NCBI GenBank assembly: GCA_904395805.1
Contig: CAJFNV010000011.1
Coordinates: 1-64,000, forward strand
DNA from: Candidatus Gallispira edinburgensis
Lineage (GTDB): Bacteria; Bacillota; Clostridia; Lachnospirales; CAG-274
Direction of reading: 5' to 3'
DNA length: 64,000 bases
Shown here: positions 9,715-18,504 of the stretch, in pieces
How the letters are laid out: every line of letters begins with the position of its first letter
How positions within the stretch are numbered: position 1 is the first letter of the stretch
Translations under genes and position numbers: made by a program
The notes under the pieces: generated by a model
Seen by the model: only the letters and a program-made list of their open reading frames with translations
What the model was told of the DNA's origin: nothing
Databases searched by the model: none

Positions 9715-12012
9715 ATGCTAAGACCTGCTCTATACATTCTTTTATATACAATAACCGGTATACTTTTCGGAATATATTCATATGACTACAGCATCTCCTG
9801 TATTTTTATTGCAGTGATCATTGTACTCACATTTATTATAGTTACTGTTCATAAAAATCTGCTCTGCTGTCTGCTTATGCCTGTGGCTCTCCTTGCTCTT
9901 TCTGCAGGTGCTTCTTCGGGACTGCATACAAATTCTCATATTGAGTCTATGGCAGATACAGACTATCCGCTTTTTGTTGAAGCTGATGTTTGCGACATAG
10001 TAAATATATATGATGATATTACAAAGTATAAGATAAAAGCAAAGCATATGAGCTATAACAATACAGATATATATGACAGCATAAATATGTATATGTATGT
10101 AAATAAAAAGCTTAATATCGGTGATACTGTAGAATTCAAATCAACAATATCTCATGGAAACATTAAGAGAAACGAAGCTGATTTTGACGAAATACGCTAT
10201 TTTAAAATAAAAGGTATTGAGTATAAAACATTTCCCGATGATGTAACTGTTACAGGTCACAGTAACACCCTCGGATATTTTGTTAAAAAAATATCATTAT
10301 CATTACAGTCAACAATTAACAAACTCTATCCACAAAGAGAAGCAGGTCTTATGACAGCAATGCTCCTTGGTGACAGAAATAATCTGGATGATGAGTTATA
10401 TGACCTTTACAGAGAAGCCGGCATTGTTCATATTATAGCAATTTCGGGTATGCACATTTCTATACTTGCAGGAATTATTTTAATTCTGGTAAAACCTCTG
10501 GGAAGATACATATCCTCAGCAATTGTTATTTTGTTTATGTGTTTTTACATTATACTTACCGGTGGAAGTGTTTCTGTAGTAAGATCAGGTATTATGATGT
10601 TTTTCTATATTTTAAGCGGCTTAATAAGCAGAAAGTATGACCTTATATCATCAACTGCCCTTGCCTGCACCCTGCTCCTTTTTGTAAATCCCTACTACAT
10701 TTTCGATCTGGGGTTTCAGTATTCATTTATAGCAGTGTTTACAATTGGCTTTACATCAGAAATACTTAAAAAATATAAAATTGAAAACAAGTTTATAAAT
10801 CTTATAGTTATTTCAATTGCTATATCTTTAACTACTAAGCCGATAACTGTTTATAACTTTTATTATATAAACTGTATTGACTTTATTGTAAATATTCTGG
10901 TTGTTTCTCTTTCTGAGTTTATATTGATTTTCGGGCTTATTTCAGCAATAGTTGGCACATTTATGCTTAATATCGGTGTATTTCTGTCAGGCTCCGTTTA
11001 TGTAGTTTTAAAGGTGATAGAATATATTTCTGAGTTTTCATTGTCCATTCCCTTTACCCATGTACAGACCGGAGCTATATCAATAATAAGCTTCCTCCTT
11101 ATGTATATTGCACTGATTTTTATATATAAAATTCTTATGGGAAAAATTTATGCCATATTTCCCTTAGTTCTGTCTGCTGTCATTCTTTTTGTCGGTATAA
11201 ACACTAGATACGATGATTTTGAAATGTATGTTATATATGTCGGACAAGGCGATTGTGCAGTTATCAGGGATGATGACAAATGCTATATTATGGATGCAGG
11301 AAGCAGTGAATATAAAAATTACGGTGAAGTCCTTTTTAATGAACTGCAGTATAACAACATAAATAAAATTGACGGTATATACATTTCTCATATGGATTAC
11401 GACCATATGGGCGGCGTAACCGAGGTTGCAGAACTTATGCCCGTTGAAAACATTTATATCTCGGAGTACTGTGATAAAAATGAAAATTATAATATGCTTA
11501 TAGACTATGCTGCCGAAAACAATATAAATATTGAATATGTAAATGAGAATTATGAAGAACAGCTTACTGAAAATATGTCAATAAAGCTTGTATATACCGA
11601 CAAAAATGCTGTAAGTACAAATAACAGCTCTGCCGTATATAAAGTGACATACGGAGGTAAAAGCATTCTTTTTACAGGGGACATTGACAGTGATATTATG
11701 GATAGAGCATCAGATATAGCTGAAATCAATGCAGATATACTTAAAGTCCCTCACCACGGTTCGTCAGGTTCAATTTCAGAAAAATTTGTAGCTGCCGTAA
11801 GCCCTGAACTGGCAGTAAATTCAGCAGGAAACAACAATATTTACGGTCATCCTTCAGGTGAAACAATAGCTTTTTATAACAGTATGGATATTCCCTTTCT
11901 TAGCACAAATTATAACGGTATGGTCAAAATAAGAATTATTGACAACGAAATATATTATAAGCTTTTAAATACAAAATTTAAGCCTATACAAAATTTAAGA
12001 GGTCAGAAATGA
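9715..12012 (+). CDS. comEC: DNA uptake channel protein ComEC/Rec2
   Basis: ComEC forms the inner-membrane channel through which single-stranded DNA enters during transformation. The protein has hydrophobic N-terminal segments, a soluble region, then the Competence domain with its ISGMHISILAGI motif and many membrane helices (about residues 215-490). The C-terminal metallo-beta-lactamase domain contains YVGQGDCAVI, HMDYDHMGG and HHGSSGS, a likely nuclease site. The ORF track starts at 9649. I prefer the ATG at 9715 because AGAGG lies 6 nt upstream and nothing suitable precedes the earlier ATG. The product is 765 residues, normal for the family. No comEA is adjacent. Confidence 0.93.
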   Translation: MLRPALYILLYTITGILFGIYSYDYSISCIFIAVIIVLTFIIVTVHKNLLCCLLMPVALLALSAGASSGLHTNSHIESMADTDYPLFVEADVCDIVNIYDDITKYKIKAKHMSYNNTDIYDSINMYMYVNKKLNIGDTVEFKSTISHGNIKRNEADFDEIRYFKIKGIEYKTFPDDVTVTGHSNTLGYFVKKISLSLQSTINKLYPQREAGLMTAMLLGDRNNLDDELYDLYREAGIVHIIAISGMHISILAGIILILVKPLGRYISSAIVILFMCFYIILTGGSVSVVRSGIMMFFYILSGLISRKYDLISSTALACTLLLFVNPYYIFDLGFQYSFIAVFTIGFTSEILKKYKIENKFINLIVISIAISLTTKPITVYNFYYINCIDFIVNILVVSLSEFILIFGLISAIVGTFMLNIGVFLSGSVYVVLKVIEYISEFSLSIPFTHVQTGAISIISFLLMYIALIFIYKILMGKIYAIFPLVLSAVILFVGINTRYDDFEMYVIYVGQGDCAVIRDDDKCYIMDAGSSEYKNYGEVLFNELQYNNINKIDGIYISHMDYDHMGGVTEVAELMPVENIYISEYCDKNENYNMLIDYAAENNINIEYVNENYEEQLTENMSIKLVYTDKNAVSTNNSSAVYKVTYGGKSILFTGDIDSDIMDRASDIAEINADILKVPHHGSSGSISEKFVAAVSPELAVNSAGNNNIYGHPSGETIAFYNSMDIPFLSTNYNGMVKIRIIDNEIYYKLLNTKFKPIQNLRGQK

Positions 12013-12026
12013 TCTGACCTCTTTTA
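11997..12026. terminator. Terminator overlapping the comEC stop codon
   Basis: AAGAGGTCAGA (11997-12007) pairs with TCTGACCTCTT (12013-12023), followed by TTT. The stem includes the last comEC codons. It sits between convergent comEC and purH. Confidence 0.75.
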
Positions 12027-12035
12027 AATAATTTA

Positions 12036-13586
12036 TCAGTGTCTGAAATGACGCATACCTGTAAATACCATAGCTATACCATGCTTATTGCATGCATCGA
12101 TACTGTCCTGATCTCTTACTGAACCGCCCGGCTGAATAATACATGTAATTCCTGCCTTTGCAGCTGCTTCAACACAGTCATCAAATGGGAAGAATGCATC
12201 ACTTGCAAGAGCTGCACCCTTTACAGCATCAGCACCTAACTGCTTTGTACCATGGTCAATTGCCTGCTCTGTAGCCCATATTCTGTTTACCTGTCCCGGA
12301 CCTACACCTATAGACTGCTTGTTTTTGCCTATAGCTATACCGTTTGACTTAGTATATTTTACGATCTTCCATGTAAAGAGTAAATCTTCCATTTCTTCAG
12401 GACTTGGAGCTCTGTCTGTAACTACCTTTAATTCATCACCTAAGAGCTTGTTATCTATATCCTGAATAAGAATACCGCCGCTTACCTTCTTAACATCGAA
12501 AGCTGTTTCAGGCTGCTTGCGTTCAATATTGTCAAGTTTTAAAAGTCTTATATTCTTCTTCTTTGCAAGAATCTCAAAGGCATCATCATCAAATCCGGGA
12601 GCCAAAATTATTTCAAGGAAAATCTTTGACATTTCCTCGGCTGTAGCCTTGTCAATCACCCTGTTTGCACACACAATACCGCCGAAAATAGATACAGGGT
12701 CTGTGCTGTAAGCCTTTGTATAAGCCTCGTAAATATCCTTGCCGCTTGCAACACCGCATGGATTTGAATGCTTGCAGGCAACAACTGTAGGCTCATCATA
12801 TTCTTTTAAAAGCTCCAGTGCGCCATGAGTATCGTTAATATTATTAAATGACAGTTCCTTGCCGTGTAACTGTTCAATTCCCGTAAGCATACCTGAATTG
12901 TCCCCTACTTCCTTATAGAAAGCGGCTGCCTGATGAGGATTTTCACCATATCTCATTTCCTGAACTTTTTCAAATGTCATTGAAATTGTATCAGGGTATT
13001 TAGGAAGTCCTGCCTTATCCTTAAGATAATTTGCAATCATTGTATCATAATAAGCTGTGTGGTTAAATACCTTTGCAGCAAGGTAGAAATTAGTTTTAAC
13101 AGATACCCTATTATTTTCCTTCAATTCGCTTAAAACCTGTTCATAGTCAGCAGGATCAATTATAACTGAAACATCCTGATAGTTCTTTGCTGCAGCTCTA
13201 AGCATTGTAGGTCCGCCGATATCAATATTTTCAATAGCATCCTCTAATGTAACATCAGGCTTCATAATTGTCTGCTTAAAAGGATAAAGATTTACAACCA
13301 CAATATCAATTAAATCCACATTAAGCTCCTTTACCTGTGCCATATGCTCCGGATTGCTTCTCATTGCAAGGAGTCCTGCATGTATTTTTGGATGAAGTGT
13401 TTTTACTCTTCCGTCAAGGCATTCAGGAAAACCTGTTACCTCTGAAATACCGATTACGGGCAGTCCCGCTTCCTTTAATTTGTTATAGGTACCTCCTGTA
13501 GATACGATCTCAATACCTAAATTATTAAGCTCTTTTGCAAATTCCACAATTCCTGTTTTGTCAGATACACTGATTAAAGCTCTCAT
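12036..13586 (-). CDS. purH: Bifunctional AICAR transformylase/IMP cyclohydrolase PurH
   Basis: PurH carries out the last two steps of IMP synthesis: formylation of AICAR (ZMP) with 10-formyl-THF, then ring closure. The N-terminal MGS-like IMP cyclohydrolase domain starts [16 protein letters not shown] and covers about 190 residues, with STGGTYNKL and [16 protein letters not shown]. The C-terminal transformylase domain has the KHSNPCG catalytic motif. At 516 residues it is full length. AGGAGG precedes the ATG. The gene stands apart from a larger pur operon. A ZMP/ZTP riboswitch in its leader senses its own substrate. Confidence 0.97.
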   Translation of the reverse strand: MRALISVSDKTGIVEFAKELNNLGIEIVSTGGTYNKLKEAGLPVIGISEVTGFPECLDGRVKTLHPKIHAGLLAMRSNPEHMAQVKELNVDLIDIVVVNLYPFKQTIMKPDVTLEDAIENIDIGGPTMLRAAAKNYQDVSVIIDPADYEQVLSELKENNRVSVKTNFYLAAKVFNHTAYYDTMIANYLKDKAGLPKYPDTISMTFEKVQEMRYGENPHQAAAFYKEVGDNSGMLTGIEQLHGKELSFNNINDTHGALELLKEYDEPTVVACKHSNPCGVASGKDIYEAYTKAYSTDPVSIFGGIVCANRVIDKATAEEMSKIFLEIILAPGFDDDAFEILAKKKNIRLLKLDNIERKQPETAFDVKKVSGGILIQDIDNKLLGDELKVVTDRAPSPEEMEDLLFTWKIVKYTKSNGIAIGKNKQSIGVGPGQVNRIWATEQAIDHGTKQLGADAVKGAALASDAFFPFDDCVEAAAKAGITCIIQPGGSVRDQDSIDACNKHGIAMVFTGMRHFRH

Positions 13587-13607
13587 TTGTAGACCTCCTA
13601 AAATTTA

Positions 13608-13661
13608 AAGTAAAAATAAAAAATGCCGCACCAATCCAAGCTCCATGCCCAGACGGTCGGC
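13608..13661 (-). terminator. Riboswitch expression-platform terminator
   Basis: On the minus strand GCCGACC (13661-13655), which is part of the aptamer, can instead pair with GGTGCGGC, followed by ATTTTTTATTTTT. Aptamer folding and terminator folding are mutually exclusive, so ligand binding would allow read-through into purH. Confidence 0.75.
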
Positions 13662-13720
13662 TCTTACCTGCTGCACTTCCCTGTGGTTATCCACATTTCC
13701 GTCAGTTATGCAGCATCTAT
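13643..13720 (-). ncRNA. ZMP/ZTP riboswitch (pfl motif) controlling purH
   Basis: Read on the minus strand, the purH leader contains ACTGACGGAA, a GTGGATAACCAC hairpin, and the conserved 3' segment GCCGACCGTCTGGGCA. This is the layout of the ZTP aptamer: the 5' ACGG and 3' CCGT can form the pseudoknot, and CCGNCUGGGC is the signature. I identified it by memory of the Rfam family, not by a search. The ligand is ZMP/ZTP, which accumulates when 10-formyl-THF is short. An overlapping terminator suggests an ON switch. Confidence 0.88.
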
Positions 13721-13869
13721 AATTAATATAACAATTTTGAACAATTTTGTCAATAGAAAATGACGGAATACTTTAAAAATTTATATAAGTGCAAAGGTTT
13801 GTGTAGATAAATTCCTCATAATTTATGCTCACCCTCATAGAATATTTTAAGGGACAGAGGGAGGATTTT

Positions 13870-15378
13870 ATGTATAGACAAACCATAATAAAAGGTGCAT
13901 TAATATTAACTATAGCAAATGTTATAACAAGGATAATAGGATTTTTCTACAGAATATATATGGCAAAGACCATAGGGGCAGAGGGCATGGGACTTTATCA
14001 GCTCATAACGCCTCTGTATATGCTTGTATGGTCAGTATCCTCCTCGGGGCTTTCCACAACAATGTCAAAGCTTACAGCTCAGGAAAAAGCAAGGGGAGCA
14101 ATAGGCAATGTTAAAAGAATTCTCCACTACTCTCTTTTTGCAGCTGTGTCAATTGCTTTTTTGTTTAGTTTAGTTACATATAATTTTTCAGAATTTATTG
14201 CTGAAATAATAGTAAAGGATATAAGAACAGCCTTATCTCTCAGAATAATAAGTATATGCTTTCCTTTTATGGCTGCAGGCTCAATATTGAGAGGATACTA
14301 CCTGGGCTTACAGAATACAACTATTTCAGCTATAAGTCAGGTTCTCGAACAAAGTGTAAGAATGGTTGTCATATACCTTTTAGCAGGTGTATTTATACCA
14401 AAAGGTCTTGAATATGCCTGCGGAGCGGCTGTATGCGGCATGGCAGCAGGTGAAATAATATCATTTTTATATGTGTTCATATATTACATAATAAAAAGAA
14501 AGAAGTACTCCAAACCTATTATCAGCCCAAGAGGTGCTGTTGTTATGATTGCAGCAATGGCTGTGCCACTTACTCTTAACAGAATGGTAGGCTCTCTTTT
14601 TTCAACAGCTGAAAATCTGCTTATGCCTCAGCAGCTGCAGGTATATGGAATGACCCAGGCCGAAGCAATAAGCCTTCTCGGACGTCTTACGGGTATGGCA
14701 ATGCCTCTTATTACATTTCCGTCTTCACTGCTGACTGCTCTTGCAACGGCTACAATGCCTGCTATATCCGAAAGTTATGCTCTTCATAACCATACAAGAA
14801 TAAAGAGCACCCTACATCAGTCACTTACAATAACGGCAATAATCAGTGCCTTTACAACAGGGATGTTCATAGCTTTTCCAACAGAGCTTGGTAACCTTAT
14901 TTATTCACAGACACAAATAGGAAAAATGCTTAAAACACTGGCTGTACTGTGCCCTTTTATGTATACTCAGGTAACAATGTCAGCTGTTTTAAACGGTCTT
15001 GGAGAACAGCTTTTTATATTTAAAACAGGGCTTTTTTCATCAATAGTCAATATTTGTGCCATATGCTTTGCAATTCCCTTTTACGGAATAGAAGGATTTA
15101 TATATCCATGGATAATTAATTCAATAGCTACAACATTTATGGCAATTTATAGGGTAAATAATGTCCTCAACATAAATATACCAATTATAAGGCAATACAT
15201 AAAGCCTGCTCTTGCAATAACAGCAGCCTGTCTTTGCGGGAATCTGGGCTTTCACCATGTATGGAACAATATTGAGTATAAGAATTCGGTTATTGCAACT
15301 CTTATATCTGTTTTTATGATTTACATATTTCTCATTTTTCAGCTAGGTTGTATAAGCAAGGAAGATCTTAAAATATAA
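13870..15378 (+). CDS. spoVB: Stage V sporulation protein B-like lipid flippase
   Basis: This is a member of the MOP superfamily, close to SpoVB/MurJ-like flippases that move lipid-linked cell-wall precursors; SpoVB is needed for spore cortex synthesis. About 12-14 membrane segments are visible. The N-terminus, IIKGALILTIANVITRIIGFFYRIYMAKTIGAEGMGLYQL, is the classic signature. The ORF track begins at 13825. I chose the ATG at 13870 because GGGAGG lies just upstream, giving 502 residues. The gene stands alone between the purH leader and a terminator. A role in vegetative polysaccharide export instead of sporulation remains possible. Confidence 0.88.
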   Translation: MYRQTIIKGALILTIANVITRIIGFFYRIYMAKTIGAEGMGLYQLITPLYMLVWSVSSSGLSTTMSKLTAQEKARGAIGNVKRILHYSLFAAVSIAFLFSLVTYNFSEFIAEIIVKDIRTALSLRIISICFPFMAAGSILRGYYLGLQNTTISAISQVLEQSVRMVVIYLLAGVFIPKGLEYACGAAVCGMAAGEIISFLYVFIYYIIKRKKYSKPIISPRGAVVMIAAMAVPLTLNRMVGSLFSTAENLLMPQQLQVYGMTQAEAISLLGRLTGMAMPLITFPSSLLTALATATMPAISESYALHNHTRIKSTLHQSLTITAIISAFTTGMFIAFPTELGNLIYSQTQIGKMLKTLAVLCPFMYTQVTMSAVLNGLGEQLFIFKTGLFSSIVNICAICFAIPFYGIEGFIYPWIINSIATTFMAIYRVNNVLNINIPIIRQYIKPALAITAACLCGNLGFHHVWNNIEYKNSVIATLISVFMIYIFLIFQLGCISKEDLKI

Positions 15379-15422
15379 AAAATGCTTCTGCAAAACAATA
15401 AACGGATTTGCAGAAGCATTTT
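15379..15422. terminator. Bidirectional terminator between spoVB and trxA
   Basis: AAAATGCTTCTGCAAA (15379-15394) pairs perfectly with TTTGCAGAAGCATTTT (15407-15422). A/T tracts on both sides fit termination in both directions. Confidence 0.88.
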
Positions 15423-15443
15423 CTCTTAATAGCTATATTAGTT

Positions 15444-15749
15444 TCATATAAGATTTAATATTTCTTCTTTTGATATTACACCTACACTCTTATTAAAAGC
15501 TTTTCCGTCTCTGAAAGAAATAAGTGTAGGTATTGACATAACAGCAAATTGCTGTGCCAGTTCAGGTTCTTCATCCACATTTACTTTGCCAACCTTAATT
15601 GCGGGATTTTCTTCTGCAATCTGATCAACAACAGGAGAAAGCATTCTGCAGGGACCACACCATGCAGCCCAGAAATCTACAAGAACAGGCTTATCACTCT
15701 TTAATACCTCAGTTTCAAAATTTTCCTTTGTAATAGTTACAACTGACAT
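15444..15749 (-). CDS. trxA: Thioredoxin
   Basis: This 101-residue cytoplasmic thiol-disulfide oxidoreductase has the active site WCGPC at residues 30-34 and the cis-Pro loop SIPTLISF. Its length and fold order match classical thioredoxin, which is reduced by a thioredoxin reductase not seen in this window. GGAGGTG precedes the ATG. It is transcribed in the same direction as, and 66 bases after, the DtxR-family gene. The two may be co-transcribed, but each has its own Shine-Dalgarno. Confidence 0.96.
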   Translation of the reverse strand: MSVVTITKENFETEVLKSDKPVLVDFWAAWCGPCRMLSPVVDQIAEENPAIKVGKVNVDEEPELAQQFAVMSIPTLISFRDGKAFNKSVGVISKEEILNLI

Positions 15750-15815
15750 TTAAACACCTCCGTTAATTATATCAATAAAAATTATTATTTGTTTATTTAT
15801 ATATTACCCTTTTTT

Positions 15816-16181
15816 TCAGTCATTAAAAAATCGTTCTTTAATTTTCTGAAAAGAAATTGGGCTTATAACATGCTCAATTCTGCAGGCGTCATGGGCTGCA
15901 GTTTCTTCATCAACACCGAGAGATACAAGAAATTTAGTTAATACTCTGTGTCTTTCATATATAGTTTCTGCAATTTTTTTACCTTCATCCGTAAGCAAGA
16001 TCTGGTTAAGTCCGTCCATATCAATAAGCCCTTCCTTACGCAAAACAGACATAGCTCTGCTTACGCTTGGCTTTGATACTCCAAGTTCGTTGGCAACATC
16101 AATTGACCTTACATAGCCCTTTCTCTCCTTAATTATAAGTATAGCTTCAAGATAGTTTTCGCCGGATTCCTGAATAGCCAT
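15816..16181 (-). CDS. DtxR/MntR-family metal-dependent repressor
   Basis: This is a 121-residue regulator with the DtxR winged helix (VRSIDVANELGVSKPSVSRAMSVLRKEGLI, about residues 23-53) and a dimerisation/metal domain. By alignment from memory, the C-terminal metal residues read DACRIEHVIS, as in DtxR (Cys-x2-Glu-His) rather than MntR (Glu-x2-Glu-His). The N-terminal ligand position reads ENY where DtxR has Met and MntR has Asp. The Glu of YLEAI and the His of ERHRVL are kept. There is no SH3-like C-terminal domain. Iron or manganese selectivity therefore cannot be assigned. Confidence 0.87.
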   Translation of the reverse strand: MAIQESGENYLEAILIIKERKGYVRSIDVANELGVSKPSVSRAMSVLRKEGLIDMDGLNQILLTDEGKKIAETIYERHRVLTKFLVSLGVDEETAAHDACRIEHVISPISFQKIKERFFND

Positions 16182-16548
16182 TTAAACACCTCCGCTAGTT
16201 TAATAATTCTGATTAATATACAAATTTCCAAAAAAGTAAACTGTATTCTAAATGATAATCTATTTGGTATGAGTACATAACATGTTTTATATCTATTATA
16301 ATATGATAACATATTTCGCCTATATTTTCAATCAAATTTTACATAACTTGGTTTATGTATATGTGAATTTAAAGTGATTTTTAAAGTAAAATTTATGAAA
16401 AAAAGCTTGCAATCGGTAAAAATCTATGTTATAATATCAACTGTTGTTAAAACACACACAGACTGATTTGGTAAGAATGGTGACACTTGAATGTGTTTCT
16501 TGTCATAAGTCCGTGGAGGAAAAACCAAAATTAAGGAGGAAAATAATA
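16182..16548 (+). promoter_or_regulatory. Divergent intergenic region with the rpsB promoter and leader
   Basis: A clear promoter drives rpsB: TTGCAA (16407-16412), a 17-bp spacer, TATAAT (16430-16435). The roughly 105-nt leader after it contains AAACACACAC that can pair with GTGTTT, and TGACA/TGTCA arms, before AAGGAGGA (16533-16540). A structured leader could allow autoregulation by S2, but I cannot match it to a known motif. The rest of the gap is AT-rich and must hold the promoter of the dtxR-like gene. Confidence 0.6.
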
Positions 16549-17277
16549 ATGGCTGTTATTTCAATGAAGCAATTATTAGAAGCTGGTGTACACTTTGGTC
16601 ACCAGACAAGAAGATGGAACCCTAAGATGGCTGAATACATCTTCGCTGAAAGAAATGGTATTTATATCATTGATCTTCAGAAAACTGTTAAGAAGGTAGA
16701 AGAAGCTTACAATGCTGTAGCTGAAATCGTTAAGGATGGCGGCGAAATTCTCTTTGTAGGTACTAAGAAGCAGGCTCAGGATTCTATTAAGGAAGAAGCT
16801 CAGAGATGTGGTATGTACTATGTAAACGAGAGATGGTTAGGCGGTATGCTTACAAACTTTGCTACTGTTAAGACAAGAATTGCAAGATTAAAAGAACTTG
16901 ATGCAATGATTGAAGACGGTACAATGGATTTACTTCCTAAGAAGGAAGTTGCAAAGCTTATGCATGAAAAGGAAAAGCTTGACAAGAACATTGGCGGTAT
17001 CAAGGAAATGACAAGAATTCCTGACTGTATCTTCATTGTTGACCCAAGAAAAGAAAGAATCGCTGTACAGGAAGCTCACAACTTAAATATCCCTATTGTT
17101 GCAATAGTTGATACTAACTGTGATCCTGAAGAAGTTGATTATGTAATCCCCGGTAATGATGATGCTATCAGAGCCGTTAAGTTAATTGCAGGCAGAATTG
17201 CTGATGCAGTTATTGAGTCTAAGCAGGGTGAGCAGGATATTCCTGAAGCTGAGGCTGAAACAGAAACTGAAGAATAA
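16549..17277 (+). CDS. rpsB: 30S ribosomal protein S2
   Basis: The 242-residue S2 protein binds the head-body junction of the small subunit. [27 protein letters not shown] is the canonical N-terminus, followed by [21 protein letters not shown] and [13 protein letters not shown]. The ORF track starts 35 codons earlier. The ATG at 16549 is the real start because AAGGAGGA lies 8 nt upstream and the family begins here. An acidic tail closes the protein. Codon use is strongly biased, as expected of a highly expressed gene. Confidence 0.97.
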   Translation: MAVISMKQLLEAGVHFGHQTRRWNPKMAEYIFAERNGIYIIDLQKTVKKVEEAYNAVAEIVKDGGEILFVGTKKQAQDSIKEEAQRCGMYYVNERWLGGMLTNFATVKTRIARLKELDAMIEDGTMDLLPKKEVAKLMHEKEKLDKNIGGIKEMTRIPDCIFIVDPRKERIAVQEAHNLNIPIVAIVDTNCDPEEVDYVIPGNDDAIRAVKLIAGRIADAVIESKQGEQDIPEAEAETETEE

Positions 17278-17313
17278 TTATTTATTAAAATTTAAATATT
17301 AAAGTATAAACTT

Positions 17314-17348
17314 ACAGGCTTTAGCCACAAGGCTGAAGCCTGTTTTTA
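17314..17348 (+). terminator. Terminator/attenuator between rpsB and tsf
   Basis: ACAGGCTTTAGCC (17314-17326) pairs with GGCTGAAGCCTGT (17331-17343) with one G-U pair and an ACAA loop, then TTTTT. It lies inside the rpsB-tsf pair and should let only part of the transcripts reach tsf unless tsf has its own promoter. Confidence 0.8.
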
Positions 17349-17384
17349 ACAAAATCAATTTTTTAATAACAGGAGGATAAGAAA

Positions 17385-18317
17385 ATGGCTGTTACTGCTG
17401 CTATGATTAAGGAATTAAGAGAATTAACAGGTGTTGGTATGAGTGCTTGTAAGAATGCACTTGTTGAAACTGATGGAAACATTGAAGAAGCTATTGAATA
17501 TTTAAGAAAGCAGGGTCTTGCTAACGCTGCTAAGAAGGCAGGAAGAATTGCCGCAGAAGGTTTAAGCTATGCTTATATTTCTGATGACAACAGTGTAGGT
17601 ACAGTTGTTGAAGTTAACTCTGAAACTGACTTTGTTGCTAAGAATGATGTATTCAAGACTTTTGTTGACAATGTTGCTAAGCAGGCTGCTAAGTCTGATG
17701 CTAAGGATGTTGAAGGTTTATTAGAAGAAAAGTGGATCGAAGATGAATCTAAGACTGTTAAGGAAGCTTTAACAGAAAAGATTTCTGTTATCGGCGAAAA
17801 CCTTAATATCAGAAGATTTGAAAAGGTTGTAAACACAGGAGATTCTTTCCTTGTATCTTATATCCATGCAGGTGGTAAGATTGCTGTTTTAGTTGAACTT
17901 GCTACTTCATCTAAGGATGACGCTCTTGTTACAGCAGGTAAGAATGTTGCAATGCAGATCGCTTCTATGAATCCTAAGTTTGTTTCTACAGAAGATGTCC
18001 CTGCTGACTTCATCGCTCACGAGAAGGAAGTTCTTTTAGAGCAGGCTAAGAATGATCCTAAGAATGCTAACAAGCCAGAGGCAATTCTTGAAAAGATGCT
18101 TACAGGAAGACTTAATAAGGAAATGAAAGAAGTTTGCTTATTAGAGCAGGAATATGTTTTAGGTGACAAGATTTCTGTAGGTCAGTATTTAAAGGAAGTT
18201 TCAAAGGAAATCGGTACAGATGTTACTGTTAAGAGCTTTGTAAGATTTGAAACAGGTGAAGGTATCGAAAAGAAGAACGAGAACTTTGCTGAAGAAGTTG
18301 CAAAGGCAATGCAGTAA
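17385..18317 (+). CDS. tsf: Elongation factor Ts
   Basis: EF-Ts recycles EF-Tu by promoting GDP release. The N-terminal UBA-like domain AAMIKELRELTGVGMSACKNALVETDGNIEEAIEYLRKQGLA and the core TDFVAKND motif are both present. At 310 residues it matches the two-subdomain form of Firmicutes. AGGAGG precedes the ATG. It follows rpsB across a terminator-like hairpin, the usual gene order. Confidence 0.97.
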   Translation: MAVTAAMIKELRELTGVGMSACKNALVETDGNIEEAIEYLRKQGLANAAKKAGRIAAEGLSYAYISDDNSVGTVVEVNSETDFVAKNDVFKTFVDNVAKQAAKSDAKDVEGLLEEKWIEDESKTVKEALTEKISVIGENLNIRRFEKVVNTGDSFLVSYIHAGGKIAVLVELATSSKDDALVTAGKNVAMQIASMNPKFVSTEDVPADFIAHEKEVLLEQAKNDPKNANKPEAILEKMLTGRLNKEMKEVCLLEQEYVLGDKISVGQYLKEVSKEIGTDVTVKSFVRFETGEGIEKKNENFAEEVAKAMQ

Positions 18318-18349
18318 TATTTTAACATAATTATTATAATTTATAAGTC

Positions 18350-18384
18350 AGAGGAATTGTCGTTTTGATGATTCCTCTTTTTTA
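18350..18384 (+). terminator. Terminator after tsf
   Basis: AGAGGAAT (18350-18357) pairs with ATTCCTCT (18371-18378), followed by a run of seven T. Confidence 0.85.
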
Positions 18385-18437
18385 ATGAACTATTTAACAA
18401 GGAACAGTGCAATATGAAAGATAGTGGTTATGGGATT

Positions 18438-18480
18438 TATATAAAATACGGCTGCATCAGTATTATACTGACACAGCCGT
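18438..18480 (-). terminator. Terminator of the L,D-transpeptidase pair
   Basis: On the minus strand ACGGCTGTGTCAGTA and TACTGATGCAGCCGT form a 15-bp stem (two mismatches) with a TAA loop, followed by ATTTTATAT. It lies just past the stop of the minus-strand gene. Confidence 0.75.
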
Positions 18481-18504
18481 TACATATACGTATGTCTAAA
18501 AATT

